Positions 33,218-41,644 of a stretch of DNA of 60,705 nt are shown one piece after another. Positions within the stretch are counted from its first letter, which is position 1. The number at the start of each line of letters is the position of its first letter. The DNA is taken from NCBI GenBank assembly GCA_031292355.1, contig JARLHI010000045.1, positions 1 through 60,705 on the forward strand, read 5' to 3'. A program made the translations under genes and the position numbers. This DNA comes from Candidatus Obscuribacterales bacterium (GTDB lineage Bacteria > Cyanobacteriota > Vampirovibrionia > Obscuribacterales > Obscuribacteraceae). Below the pieces are notes generated by a model. It saw only the letters and a program-made list of their open reading frames with translations, ran no database searches and was not told where the DNA came from.

Positions 33218-33739
33218 TTAAGGGGTGCCGGCAGGAGCCAGGCTGCCCACGGTAAAGATGCAATGGTTGTTTTCATCTAGCATTGGAGCACCATTTATAG
33301 TGGCGCACCAGTTAATGAATTCGCTGTTGCCATCGGACAATATGACAATTTTGCCGCCAGGCACCATCCAATTCTCGGGCGGATTTTTTCGCCACAATTC
33401 AACCGGAGCATTGGCAACCGTTGGGTCATACTTGATCATCAGACTGCCTAGAACACGGTAGTCATTGTAAGTTGTAATTGGCGTAGCAATTAGGTTTGGC
33501 GGACCGCCATTGATTTCAGCGTAAACGTTGCACAAAACATCGTCTAATTCTGTGGTTGAGCGGGGTAATTGTCGATGCTCCTTGTAATAATTGCGCATTG
33601 CGTCAGCGGCACTTTTGGCCCCGCTTTGATAGATGCCGCTCAAAAAACCTTGACCGTATTGCGCTAGCGCAGGCTGAAGGCAACAGGTCGAATAAATTAT
33701 GGTGGCACATTGAACAATAACGGTGATTGCCTTTTTCAT
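33218..33739 (-). CDS. Secreted protein of unknown function
   Basis: 173 residues with a signal peptide (MKKAITVIVQCATIIYSTCCLQPALA). The mature part contains AMRNYYKEHRQLPRSTTELD, as in pilin-like or minor secreted proteins where a short helix is followed by a small beta domain, and ends in NHCIFTVGSLAP. No prepilin site is present. Three Cys could be structural. It starts 21 bp after the stop of the MmyB-type regulator on the same strand, so it may be co-transcribed. No family name is justified. Confidence 0.6.
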   Translation of the reverse strand: MKKAITVIVQCATIIYSTCCLQPALAQYGQGFLSGIYQSGAKSAADAMRNYYKEHRQLPRSTTELDDVLCNVYAEINGGPPNLIATPITTYNDYRVLGSLMIKYDPTVANAPVELWRKNPPENWMVPGGKIVILSDGNSEFINWCATINGAPMLDENNHCIFTVGSLAPAGTP

Positions 33740-33760
33740 ATGATGTAAGTTCTCAATCGT

Positions 33761-34594
33761 CTACTTAGTCGCCTTTGCCACTTCCTCAATCAGTTCGCGA
33801 ATCTTCTCTTTATCCACGTCGTGCACGGGCGTGTATACAACCATGCTCAAATCTGCTCTTCCATCAACTGCAAATCCAGAAAAATCAAATTCAAGCAGTC
33901 CCGCTTTAGGATGTCGAATTATCTTGGTATGTTCGGTGCGACCGATGACGTCATTTTCGCTCCACATCGCCGCAAATTCCGGGCTTGTTTGGCTTAGCTC
34001 TTTTACCAGTGGTGTCACGTCAAAACCGGCTCTGGCAGCGTCAGCGCGAAAGGCGGAAACGACGTAGCGGGCAACGTTTTCCCATTCCGGCTGGAGTTCA
34101 CGCCCTAATGGATCGAACATGCGACGTAATACGTTTTGTTCTCCTGGTTCGCCTTCACCGTAAGGCGGAAACACAAACCTTGCCGCTTTGTTCCAGGCGA
34201 GAATGTCCCATGCGCAATTCTTTATAAGAGCAGGACAACAGTCCATTGAATCAAGCACACGCTGAATACGCGGTGTGATGTCGGTGCGGATTGCATGACT
34301 TGGAGCTGGTGGCAGACCTGTTGCCAGAACAAATAAGTGTTCGCGCTCGACTTCGGAAAGAGCCAGCGCTTGAGCTAATCGATCAAGCACCACTGTTGAG
34401 GGCGAGCCGCCGCGTCCCTGCTCTAGCCATGTATACCAGGTAGCGCTGACGTTGGCGCGTTGTGCAACTTCTTCTCGTCTGAGTCCAGGCGTGCGGCGAC
34501 GCGAAGAGTCGAATCCAAAACTTGCAGGATCTAATTTTGCCCGCTTATCACGGAGATATGTGCCGAGAACGTTGTCTTGTATCATCGAGGACAC
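33761..34594 (-). CDS. XRE/MmyB-family transcriptional regulator
   Basis: 277 residues. N-terminal helix-turn-helix (LGTYLRDKRAKLDPASFGF, then RRTPGLRREEVAQRANVSATWYTWLEQGR, a signature of this family). A C-terminal MmyB-like ligand-binding domain of PAS type follows (VLDSMDCCPALIKNCAWDIL through LEFDFSGFAVDGRADLSMVV). Relatives often sit back to back with a short-chain dehydrogenase or epimerase gene and repress it, as here. The intergenic region has a palindrome suited to a dimeric repressor. The ligand may be a fatty acid-like molecule, as proposed for MmyB. Confidence 0.88.
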   Translation of the reverse strand: MSSMIQDNVLGTYLRDKRAKLDPASFGFDSSRRRTPGLRREEVAQRANVSATWYTWLEQGRGGSPSTVVLDRLAQALALSEVEREHLFVLATGLPPAPSHAIRTDITPRIQRVLDSMDCCPALIKNCAWDILAWNKAARFVFPPYGEGEPGEQNVLRRMFDPLGRELQPEWENVARYVVSAFRADAARAGFDVTPLVKELSQTSPEFAAMWSENDVIGRTEHTKIIRHPKAGLLEFDFSGFAVDGRADLSMVVYTPVHDVDKEKIRELIEEVAKATK

Positions 34595-34607
34595 TGCCTG
34601 TTAGTTT

Positions 34608-34621
34608 TTATACCAGTATAA
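34608..34621. promoter_or_regulatory. Palindromic operator candidate between regulator and epimerase genes
   Basis: TTATAC-CA-GTATAA is a perfect inverted repeat 14 bases upstream of the regulator start. On the other side a TATAGT -10-like box (34634-34639) serves the epimerase gene, so a repressor bound here would cover its -35 region. Confidence 0.55.
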
Positions 34622-34684
34622 CTTCACTACTTTTATAGTATGGATGGAGATTGGACAATTGAGTTGTCCTACAAAGAGGTGTTT

Positions 34685-35587
34685 ATGAAAGTTTTTGTTA
34701 CTGGCGCCAGTGGTTTCATTGGAACCGAAGTCGTCAAAGAATTGCTCGCTGCCGGTCATCAGGTGCTGGGTCTTGTTCGCTCTGAAACTGGTGTTGCAGC
34801 CGTTGAAAAATTGGGAGCAAAAGCCCATCGTGGATCGCTTGGCGATCTCGAGAGTTTAAAATCTGGGGTGCGTGAATCTGATGCCGTTATCCATCTTGCT
34901 TTCAATCATGATTTTGCGGATTTTGCAGCCAACTGTGCGGAAGACAAACAAGCCATCTTGACGCTTGGTGAAGCACTGGTTGGTAAATCTGGGCCATTGC
35001 TTGTTACGTCGGGGACTGGTTTTTCGCTTGACGGTAAACCACGAACTGAAGAAGATCCATTCAATGAAGTGCGTCCGGAATGGCCTCGTGCATCAGAAGA
35101 AGCGGCAGGCATCGTGGCGAAGAAATTTAAGGTGCCTGTGATCGTCATGCGTTTGCCACAAGTGCACAATCAAGAAAAATTTGGCTTGATTACTTATTCA
35201 ATAGAAGCGGCGAAGAAGAATGGTTTTGCTGCATACATTGGTGAAGGCAAAAATCGCTGGCCGGCTGTGGCTCTTGCAGACGCTGCCAAACTCTACAGAT
35301 TGGCTCTAGAAAAAGGGACTGCTGGTGCAAATTACAATGTAGTTGGCGAAGAAGGTGTGACCGCGCGTGAAATTGCTGAGGCATTGGGGCGGGGACTGAA
35401 GCTTCCAGTCAAGTCAATTTCTGCTGATGAGGCTCCGGCTCACTTTGGTTGGCTGGCATTGTTTGCTGGATTAGATATGCCATGTTCTAGTGCTTTGACA
35501 CAAGAACGTTTAGGATGGAAGCCGACAGGACCTAAGATGATTCATGACCTTGATCGTGCCAAGGTTTTTGAGTCAGTTTCGGTTTAA
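34685..35587 (+). CDS. NAD-dependent epimerase/extended short-chain dehydrogenase
   Basis: 300 residues from ATG 34685, preceded by AGAGGT; an in-frame ATG at 34640 overlaps the promoter and is rejected. It has the Rossmann start MKVFVTGASGFIGTEVVKEL (GxxGxxG), DAVIHLAFNHDF, a C-terminal substrate domain (YIGEGKNRWPAVALADAAKL) and NYNVVGEEGVTAREIAEALG. The catalytic YxxxK is not obvious: TSGTGFSLDGK and REIAE fit an atypical NAD(P)-binding member, so a reductase or a binding-only role is possible. It is divergent from the MmyB regulator and followed by a terminator. Confidence 0.85.
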   Translation: MKVFVTGASGFIGTEVVKELLAAGHQVLGLVRSETGVAAVEKLGAKAHRGSLGDLESLKSGVRESDAVIHLAFNHDFADFAANCAEDKQAILTLGEALVGKSGPLLVTSGTGFSLDGKPRTEEDPFNEVRPEWPRASEEAAGIVAKKFKVPVIVMRLPQVHNQEKFGLITYSIEAAKKNGFAAYIGEGKNRWPAVALADAAKLYRLALEKGTAGANYNVVGEEGVTAREIAEALGRGLKLPVKSISADEAPAHFGWLALFAGLDMPCSSALTQERLGWKPTGPKMIHDLDRAKVFESVSV

Positions 35588-35611
35588 TCCCCAAACCTGA
35601 TTGTCTACAGC

Positions 35612-35642
35612 GAGAGCCTCCCTCCATAAGAAGGGGGCTCTT
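35612..35642 (+). terminator. Rho-independent terminator of the epimerase gene
   Basis: AGAGCC(T)CCCT pairs with AGGGGGGCTCT around a short loop 25 bp after the stop, with only a short T run. The next gene starts a few bases later. Confidence 0.7.
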
Positions 35643-35647
35643 ACGCT

Positions 35648-36106
35648 ATGCGTGTCACGCAAATGTCAGGTTCGCTGACTACAAATGAACTATGTGACAA
35701 AGTGCACTACCTGGAGAGAGTCATGCAACTAGATTGTAATTCGTTGAATCATCCCCTGGACAACAAAGAGCTAGAGGCCAGAGCCAATAAGTTCAACGAG
35801 GATCTGTTTGCCGCGTCGAGAGATAATACTCAGATCCCGAAGGGGCAGGTTGCTGAAGGACTTGTAGCAAAAGACTTTATTGCTGATGCTATGAAATTGA
35901 ATGCAGAGGATCAATACAAACTGCTATCGCGAGCTCAAGAAATTAACGATAAAGCGACATGCGAGATCAACATGTATTTACCACCCATTAATATGGTTTT
36001 TAGTCAAAAAGGAAGTGACGGCAAGCCACCTGAGCTTATGCGTTTTCAAATGGAATCTGGTTCCAGGGGGCAGGTTCTCGATTATTACATAGCTCGAGAA
36101 AAATAA
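35648..36106 (+). CDS. Small cytoplasmic-type protein of unknown function
   Basis: 152 residues, MRVTQMSGSLTTNELCDKVH; the second ATG (35663) and a third at 35723 are possible starts. It contains helical segments (ELEARANKFNEDLFAASRDN, KDFIADAMKLNAEDQYKLLS, RAQEINDKATCEINMYLPP) and ends with RFQMESGSRGQVLDYYIARE. It has no signal peptide and no recognised domain. It is convergent with the efflux channel gene with no spacer. Its style resembles other orphan proteins in this window that mix polar helices and a beta end (20691-21311, 46446-47060). Confidence 0.55.
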   Translation: MRVTQMSGSLTTNELCDKVHYLERVMQLDCNSLNHPLDNKELEARANKFNEDLFAASRDNTQIPKGQVAEGLVAKDFIADAMKLNAEDQYKLLSRAQEINDKATCEINMYLPPINMVFSQKGSDGKPPELMRFQMESGSRGQVLDYYIAREK

Positions 36107-38080
36107 TTATTCGCGCAGCGGAACAGAACTCGTTAAAGTATTGACGTTGTTGCGACCGATCGCGTGTAGAAGTGTGGCTTGAGCTAGATTGTAATCGATG
36201 ATGGCGTGAGCTTTGGCAGTTAAGGCGGCAATGTAATTGCGTTGAGCAATTAATACATCTACGTATGTGCCCACACCTTCTTTGAAGCGAATCTCGGCGA
36301 TGCGTAACGCTTCCTGTGAAAAGCGTACAGCATCTGTTGTTTCGACAATCAAATTCTCAGCAGTGATGCTAGATAAGTAAGTGTCGCGAACTTCGCCATA
36401 GATTTTATTCATCTCTTTGGCGAATTCCAGTTGCACTTCGCGCGCTTGTGATTTAGCAACTTGAATGCCTGCTACTTGCTGCAGACCAAGGCCCCCTAGT
36501 TGCCAGTTCAAGTCGACACCAATGAGGAAAAGTGAGCGACTAGTCCAACGCTTGGGACCTTGAGATGAAGTGCCGATTGGCAAATCTTCTGCAGCAAATA
36601 TGCTGCCTATGCCACTTCCTGAACCAATCGCCGTCTGATTGCCTGAAGATGTGCTGTTTGTATTGCGAAATACCTTGCTACCAGTGTCGATGCCTGAACC
36701 GGTTACGGCAACAGTTGGAAAAAGAGCAGCCTTAGCTACTTTGACTGCTTCTCTGGCAGCTAGACGCAACTGCTCATAGCGCTTAAGTTCAGGTCGATTA
36801 TCGATGGCAACACGAAGCAGATCGCCAGGCGTCATACGATCGTCAACAAGTCGAATTTTACGAACTGTTCTATTCTGTAGTGTAAGATCGACGCTTTGAT
36901 CAAGATTGAGATCGGTGGCGAGGCTGATGGCCGACTGTCTGCGAGTCACCTGTTGTTTGATCAGCTCTTGCCGGTCTTGCGAAAGTTGATATTTGGCCTG
37001 CAACACATCGACTTGGGGAATGGTGCCAAAGTCATATTGGTCTTGATTGACTATGACTACACCACGGGCGACTTCCACCGCTTTAATCCGGATTTGCAGT
37101 AGAACATCGCTGAGAACGAGATTATAGTATGACTTTGTCGTATCGAGCAGGGCGTCATTGATGGTTGTGTTCAACGCATACTTAGAGGCTCGATACTTGT
37201 CTCTGGCACCGAGCATGCCATGAACGATGGCTCCGCCTTTAAACACGTACCAGGAGAATTGAGAAGTCATGCTCAAATAAGGGTTTTTGATAGGAACAGC
37301 GGCTCCAACAGGGGTTACGTATGTTCCATTGAGTCCTTCGTAAGAGACTTCCTGACTTAAGTTTGGTAGAAAACCAGCATAACTTTCGCGTAGCTGCCAC
37401 AATTTGGTGAAAGTGTCCTGATTACTAATTTTTATTGGCAAGTTGCGCAGTAGTGTCGATTCAAGCACATCGTGCAGTGTGACAGGTGTTGTAGAGAGAG
37501 CGTCTAATGAATACGGCGACATCTTTTGATCGAGAGCGACCATCGCTTTCAATAGCGGTGCCTTGACATTAATTTGGTCTGGCTGAACGAAGATGACTCC
37601 ATTATTGGCATTGCTTTCATCGGCAACGCTTTTTAGTTCATCGAGCGCTAAATCGTTTTCACTGCTCAGCCCAGTCTTTGCGAGCCGACTTGGATTGGGC
37701 ACTGGAGTGGCTGGAGTAACTCCTTTTAAGACTGGCGCTGACTCTAAGCCCGTTGGATTATCGGTGTCGGTGATAGGCTTCATAGGCAGTGGACGGGCTA
37801 ACTTTGCGTTATTGATGTTGATTGTGTTTTGTGCGTCTAAAGCCTTTTGCATCGAGGAAACATTCGAGCCCTTGAGAGCGTTTTGGAGATTGTTTATATT
37901 TTGCTTATCAACTCGTCTGCTTCCTTCTAAACGGTTTCGTTCGTCCTCTTCCTCCTTTTGTTTTTCTGTTGGCGAAAGTAGCTGGGCTGTAGCAGCGCAC
38001 CATGGGGCAATTGTCAACGCTAGCGACATCGCAAGCGCGGTCAAAGTCCGCTTTTCAATACATTCCAAATGTGAAGGCAA
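36107..38080 (-). CDS. TolC-family outer-membrane efflux channel of the second RND locus
   Basis: 657 residues, longer than usual (about 450-500). The start may be ATG 38029 (MSLALTIAPWCAATAQLLSP, signal peptide). Residues about 40-200 are a polar, low-complexity N-terminal extension. The typical OEP helices follow: VLESTLLRNLPIKISNQDTF, LNTTINDALLDTTKSYYNLV, VVIVNQDQYDFGTIPQVDVL, IDNRPELKRYEQLRLAAREA and a second set ending with RIAEIRFKEGVGTYVDVLIA. It faces away from the two pumps and adaptor, with 159 bp between, so a shared control region is likely. The long N-terminus could reach into the peptidoglycan layer. Confidence 0.9.
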   Translation of the reverse strand: MPSHLECIEKRTLTALAMSLALTIAPWCAATAQLLSPTEKQKEEEDERNRLEGSRRVDKQNINNLQNALKGSNVSSMQKALDAQNTININNAKLARPLPMKPITDTDNPTGLESAPVLKGVTPATPVPNPSRLAKTGLSSENDLALDELKSVADESNANNGVIFVQPDQINVKAPLLKAMVALDQKMSPYSLDALSTTPVTLHDVLESTLLRNLPIKISNQDTFTKLWQLRESYAGFLPNLSQEVSYEGLNGTYVTPVGAAVPIKNPYLSMTSQFSWYVFKGGAIVHGMLGARDKYRASKYALNTTINDALLDTTKSYYNLVLSDVLLQIRIKAVEVARGVVIVNQDQYDFGTIPQVDVLQAKYQLSQDRQELIKQQVTRRQSAISLATDLNLDQSVDLTLQNRTVRKIRLVDDRMTPGDLLRVAIDNRPELKRYEQLRLAAREAVKVAKAALFPTVAVTGSGIDTGSKVFRNTNSTSSGNQTAIGSGSGIGSIFAAEDLPIGTSSQGPKRWTSRSLFLIGVDLNWQLGGLGLQQVAGIQVAKSQAREVQLEFAKEMNKIYGEVRDTYLSSITAENLIVETTDAVRFSQEALRIAEIRFKEGVGTYVDVLIAQRNYIAALTAKAHAIIDYNLAQATLLHAIGRNNVNTLTSSVPLRE

Positions 38081-38239
38081 CGAAGGCTGCTTCCTGACTA
38101 GAACAAGGAGAATAAACTGTCAGTCAGTATAAAGGTAGCAACGGCGGCGCTAATTAGTTTCCTCTTAAGACGTACTGGCTTTCCATCTGCGAAGATCGAA
38201 TGGTTGCGTTTCGCCGAATATTTGCAAATATAGATTCAA

Positions 38240-41200
38240 ATGTGGATCGTCCAATTAGCGCTTAAAAGACCACACACTATCTTTGTGATGGGAATAACCA
38301 TCATTCTTTTTGGTGTAATTTCGATTTTTCGCATGCCGATCGATATTTTTCCGAATATCGACATACCCATTGTCAGTTGCATATGGACTTACCAGGGCAT
38401 GTCTCCATGGGAGATGGAAAACCTGGTTTCAATGGTGACAGAGCGTGCTCTGACTTCGACCATTAACGGCATTGAGCACATGGAGTCCACCTCGCTCAAT
38501 AGTTTGAGCATTATCAAGCTTTACCTGCATCAGGGAACACCAATTGGTCAGGCTGTTTCTATGGTTGGCTCGGTTGGAACGGCAATTTTGCGTACTCTGC
38601 CACGAGGCATTTATCCACCTTTTGTCACCGCATCCAGTGCCACAGACGTGCCTGTCATACAACTTAGTATTCACAGCGAAACCCTGAATGAGTCTGAACT
38701 TTTCGATATCGCCAATAATTTCGTTCGAACCCAACTGGCAACCGTTCAGGGAACAACGACAGCTTTTCCTTATGGAGGAAAAGTAAGGCAGGTCGTTGTA
38801 GATCTTGACTCAAGAGCGCTTGCGGCGACCAATCTCTCAGCGGCTGAAGTGGTTACGGCAATGAACAATTCAAATGTCATAGCGCCGACGGGCACGGCCA
38901 AGATTGGTCGCTATGAGTACGTCATGGATATAAACAATATTCCGCAATCGATCAAACTGCTCAATCAAATTCCAGTGAAGACCGTTGACAAAGCCGTCGT
39001 CTTTTTACAGGACGTCGCTCAGGTGCACGATGGCTACATTCCGCAATTGAATATAGTCAACCGTAACGGCAAGCGTTCATTGCTGTTCAACATCTTAAGA
39101 AGTGGCAAAGCGTCAACGCTGCAAGTTGTAGAGCGAGTCAAGAAAGCTTTGCCTCACATCCAGGCCATCATTCCACCTGAATGCAAGATGACCATTATCA
39201 CGGACCAGTCAATATTCGTGAAAGATTGCGTCAACGAAGTGCTTAGAGAAGCACTCGTGGCGGCTGGACTGACGGCCATTATGATGCTTGCGTTGCTTGG
39301 AAGCTGGCGAAGCACGGTTATTGTTGCGACTTCCATTCCACTTGCTATATTGACTTCACTCATCGCATTAAATATTCTTGGCGAAACAATCAATTCTATG
39401 ACGCTTGGAGGGCTGGCTCTGGCTGTCGGTATGCTCGTCGACGATGCCACAGTGGCCATCGAGAATCTGCATCAAAATCTCGACATGGGCAAGGACATTA
39501 TTCCGGCCATTCTAGACAGTGCCGAACAAGTGGCTCTGCCTGCTCTGGTGTCGACACTATCTATTTGCATAGTGTTCGTGCCTCTGCTTTTTTTGACCGA
39601 GCCCTCGAAGTCTCTGTTTGTGCCGTTGGGCATGGCAGTAGTCTTTGCCATGCTCGCCTCTTATGGGCTATCAAGAACAATTGTGCCACTGATGGCCAAA
39701 TTGCTCTTAGGCAAAAAAGAGGCATCCCAAGAGCACGCTCAAAAGAAAACGCCCGGCTTATTTCATGCTATTCACGTAGGCATCGAAAATGGATTCGAAA
39801 AGGTTCGCAGCTTCTATGCAGGAGTCCTTTCTGCCTTTCTCGCTCGTGCCGAGTTGACGGCTGCTTGCTTTGCAATCTTTTACGCGGTGTCTCTAATTTT
39901 GTTGCCTTTTATCGGCGAGGATTACTTTCCGACTATCGACTCCGGGCAATTGCGTTTGCATTTGAGCGCTCACGCAGGCACTAGATTGGAAGTCACTGAG
40001 GGCATTTTTAAGCAAGTCGAGAATGCAATTCGAAGGGAATTTCCAGGTGAAGTCAAAGAAGTTCTGGACAATATTGGTTTGCCGCCCAGTGGTATCAATT
40101 TTGCTTATTCCGATAGTCAGACTGTCAGCGAGGCAGATGGCGAGATTTTAATTACTCTCGATGAACACCACAAACATCCCACCGAGTGGTATCAGAGACA
40201 GATACGCGAAATGATGAAAAAGGATTTTTCCGAATGTCGATACTTCTTTCAGCCGGCAGACATTGTCACTCAGATTCTCAATGCCGGGCTGCCTGCGCCA
40301 ATCGATATTAAAGTAGTTGGCTACAGCAAAGCCGACAACTACGAGCTTGCCAAAAAAATCAAGCACGATGTGGAAATGATTAAAGGAACTGCTGATGTTA
40401 CCTTGAAACAGGTTGTTGACGCTCCGCACATTGAATGGGAAGTTGATCGGATCAAAGCCGGTCAGCTTGGTGTTACACAAAACGATGTTTCAAACTCGTT
40501 CAACATATCGCTTAGCTCTAGCTTTCAAACCAAGCCGAATTACTGGCTTAATCGAAAAAATGGAGTTATGTACAATCTGGTGGCACAAACCCCGCAAAAT
40601 AGAATCGCGAAACTTGAAGACATTCAGGTGACGCCGATAAACAAAAGTAAGCCAGGTATGGAAATTGGCAGCCAGGGCATCGCCACTATTTCCAAATTGA
40701 AGCAGCCGCAACTGCTGGTCAATCTTGCTAAACCAATTAGATCTGGTACACCGCAGGTGGTGAGTCATATTAACGTACAACCTTGCTTCGACATTTTCAT
40801 TTCTTGTCAGAACCGTGATCTAGGCGGTGTCGGCGAGGACGTGAGAGTCGTCTTGGAAAAGTACAAAAAACATCTGCCCAGAGGTACAAGGCTTGCAGTC
40901 ACGGGGCAATATACGAGCATGCTAGAGGCCTATACAGCACTCATTGGCGGGCTTGGCTTTGCCATGGTACTTGTGTATATGCTTCTTGTCGTCAATTTTC
41001 AATCATGGCTTGATCCATGGATTATTTTGCTGGCGCTGCCTGGAGCCTTTGCGGGCATTCTCTGGAGCTTGTTCGTAACGCAAACGACTTTTTCGATTCC
41101 AGCGCTGATGGGAACGATCATGACTGTAGGTGTGGCTTCGGCAAATAGTATTTTGATGGTGAGCTTTGCCAATGATGAATTGCGAAGGCAACAGGACGTG

Positions 41201-41527
41201 CTCAAGGCGGCTCACACAGCAGGTGCGCAGCGCTTTAGGCCGGTCATCATGACTGCTACCGCCATGATTATTGGTATGGTGCCGATGGCTCTGGGCACAG
41301 GTGCAGGTGGCTCGCAAAATGCTCCAATCGGTCGTGCAGTCATCGGTGGCTTAACAGTTGCGACTTTTTCGACTCTACTCTTTGTGCCAACTATGTTTTT
41401 TTTGATTCATGAAAAGTGGGAAAAGAACATCCGCAAATTCCTGCATCTGCCTGAGCCCAGGGAAGGCGAGCGCGAGGAAAATGACAAGAAAATTTCCGAT
41501 GCGGTCGCTGCTCAGCAGAAGCAATGA
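38240..41527 (+). CDS. RND-family efflux pump, first of two tandem paralogs
   Basis: 1095 residues. TM1 MWIVQLALKRPHTIFVMGIT, periplasmic porter domain, RSTVIVATSIPLAILTSL and the TM4 motif LALAVGMLVDDATVAIENLH with the two aspartates of the proton relay. The second half has QPADIVTQILNAGLPAPIDI, VLVYMLLVVNFQSWLDPWII, RFRPVIMTATAMIIGMVPMA and SQNAPIGRAVIGG. The class is AcrB/HAE-like, not heavy-metal type (no DGA motif). The next gene encodes a close paralog and then an adaptor, as in MdtBC-type pumps that work as mixed trimers. That mode is inferred from the pair. Confidence 0.94.
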   Translation: MWIVQLALKRPHTIFVMGITIILFGVISIFRMPIDIFPNIDIPIVSCIWTYQGMSPWEMENLVSMVTERALTSTINGIEHMESTSLNSLSIIKLYLHQGTPIGQAVSMVGSVGTAILRTLPRGIYPPFVTASSATDVPVIQLSIHSETLNESELFDIANNFVRTQLATVQGTTTAFPYGGKVRQVVVDLDSRALAATNLSAAEVVTAMNNSNVIAPTGTAKIGRYEYVMDINNIPQSIKLLNQIPVKTVDKAVVFLQDVAQVHDGYIPQLNIVNRNGKRSLLFNILRSGKASTLQVVERVKKALPHIQAIIPPECKMTIITDQSIFVKDCVNEVLREALVAAGLTAIMMLALLGSWRSTVIVATSIPLAILTSLIALNILGETINSMTLGGLALAVGMLVDDATVAIENLHQNLDMGKDIIPAILDSAEQVALPALVSTLSICIVFVPLLFLTEPSKSLFVPLGMAVVFAMLASYGLSRTIVPLMAKLLLGKKEASQEHAQKKTPGLFHAIHVGIENGFEKVRSFYAGVLSAFLARAELTAACFAIFYAVSLILLPFIGEDYFPTIDSGQLRLHLSAHAGTRLEVTEGIFKQVENAIRREFPGEVKEVLDNIGLPPSGINFAYSDSQTVSEADGEILITLDEHHKHPTEWYQRQIREMMKKDFSECRYFFQPADIVTQILNAGLPAPIDIKVVGYSKADNYELAKKIKHDVEMIKGTADVTLKQVVDAPHIEWEVDRIKAGQLGVTQNDVSNSFNISLSSSFQTKPNYWLNRKNGVMYNLVAQTPQNRIAKLEDIQVTPINKSKPGMEIGSQGIATISKLKQPQLLVNLAKPIRSGTPQVVSHINVQPCFDIFISCQNRDLGGVGEDVRVVLEKYKKHLPRGTRLAVTGQYTSMLEAYTALIGGLGFAMVLVYMLLVVNFQSWLDPWIILLALPGAFAGILWSLFVTQTTFSIPALMGTIMTVGVASANSILMVSFANDELRRQQDVLKAAHTAGAQRFRPVIMTATAMIIGMVPMALGTGAGGSQNAPIGRAVIGGLTVATFSTLLFVPTMFFLIHEKWEKNIRKFLHLPEPREGEREENDKKISDAVAAQQKQ

Positions 41528-41644
41528 GCACTGACAAGGGACCTAACTATGAGGCTAACAATGGGGCTAACAATGAGTAGGATCAGCTATTGCCAAACTT
41601 GATGTCGTGCGACAATTTAGGCGTTTCGGACGGATAGATTTGCT

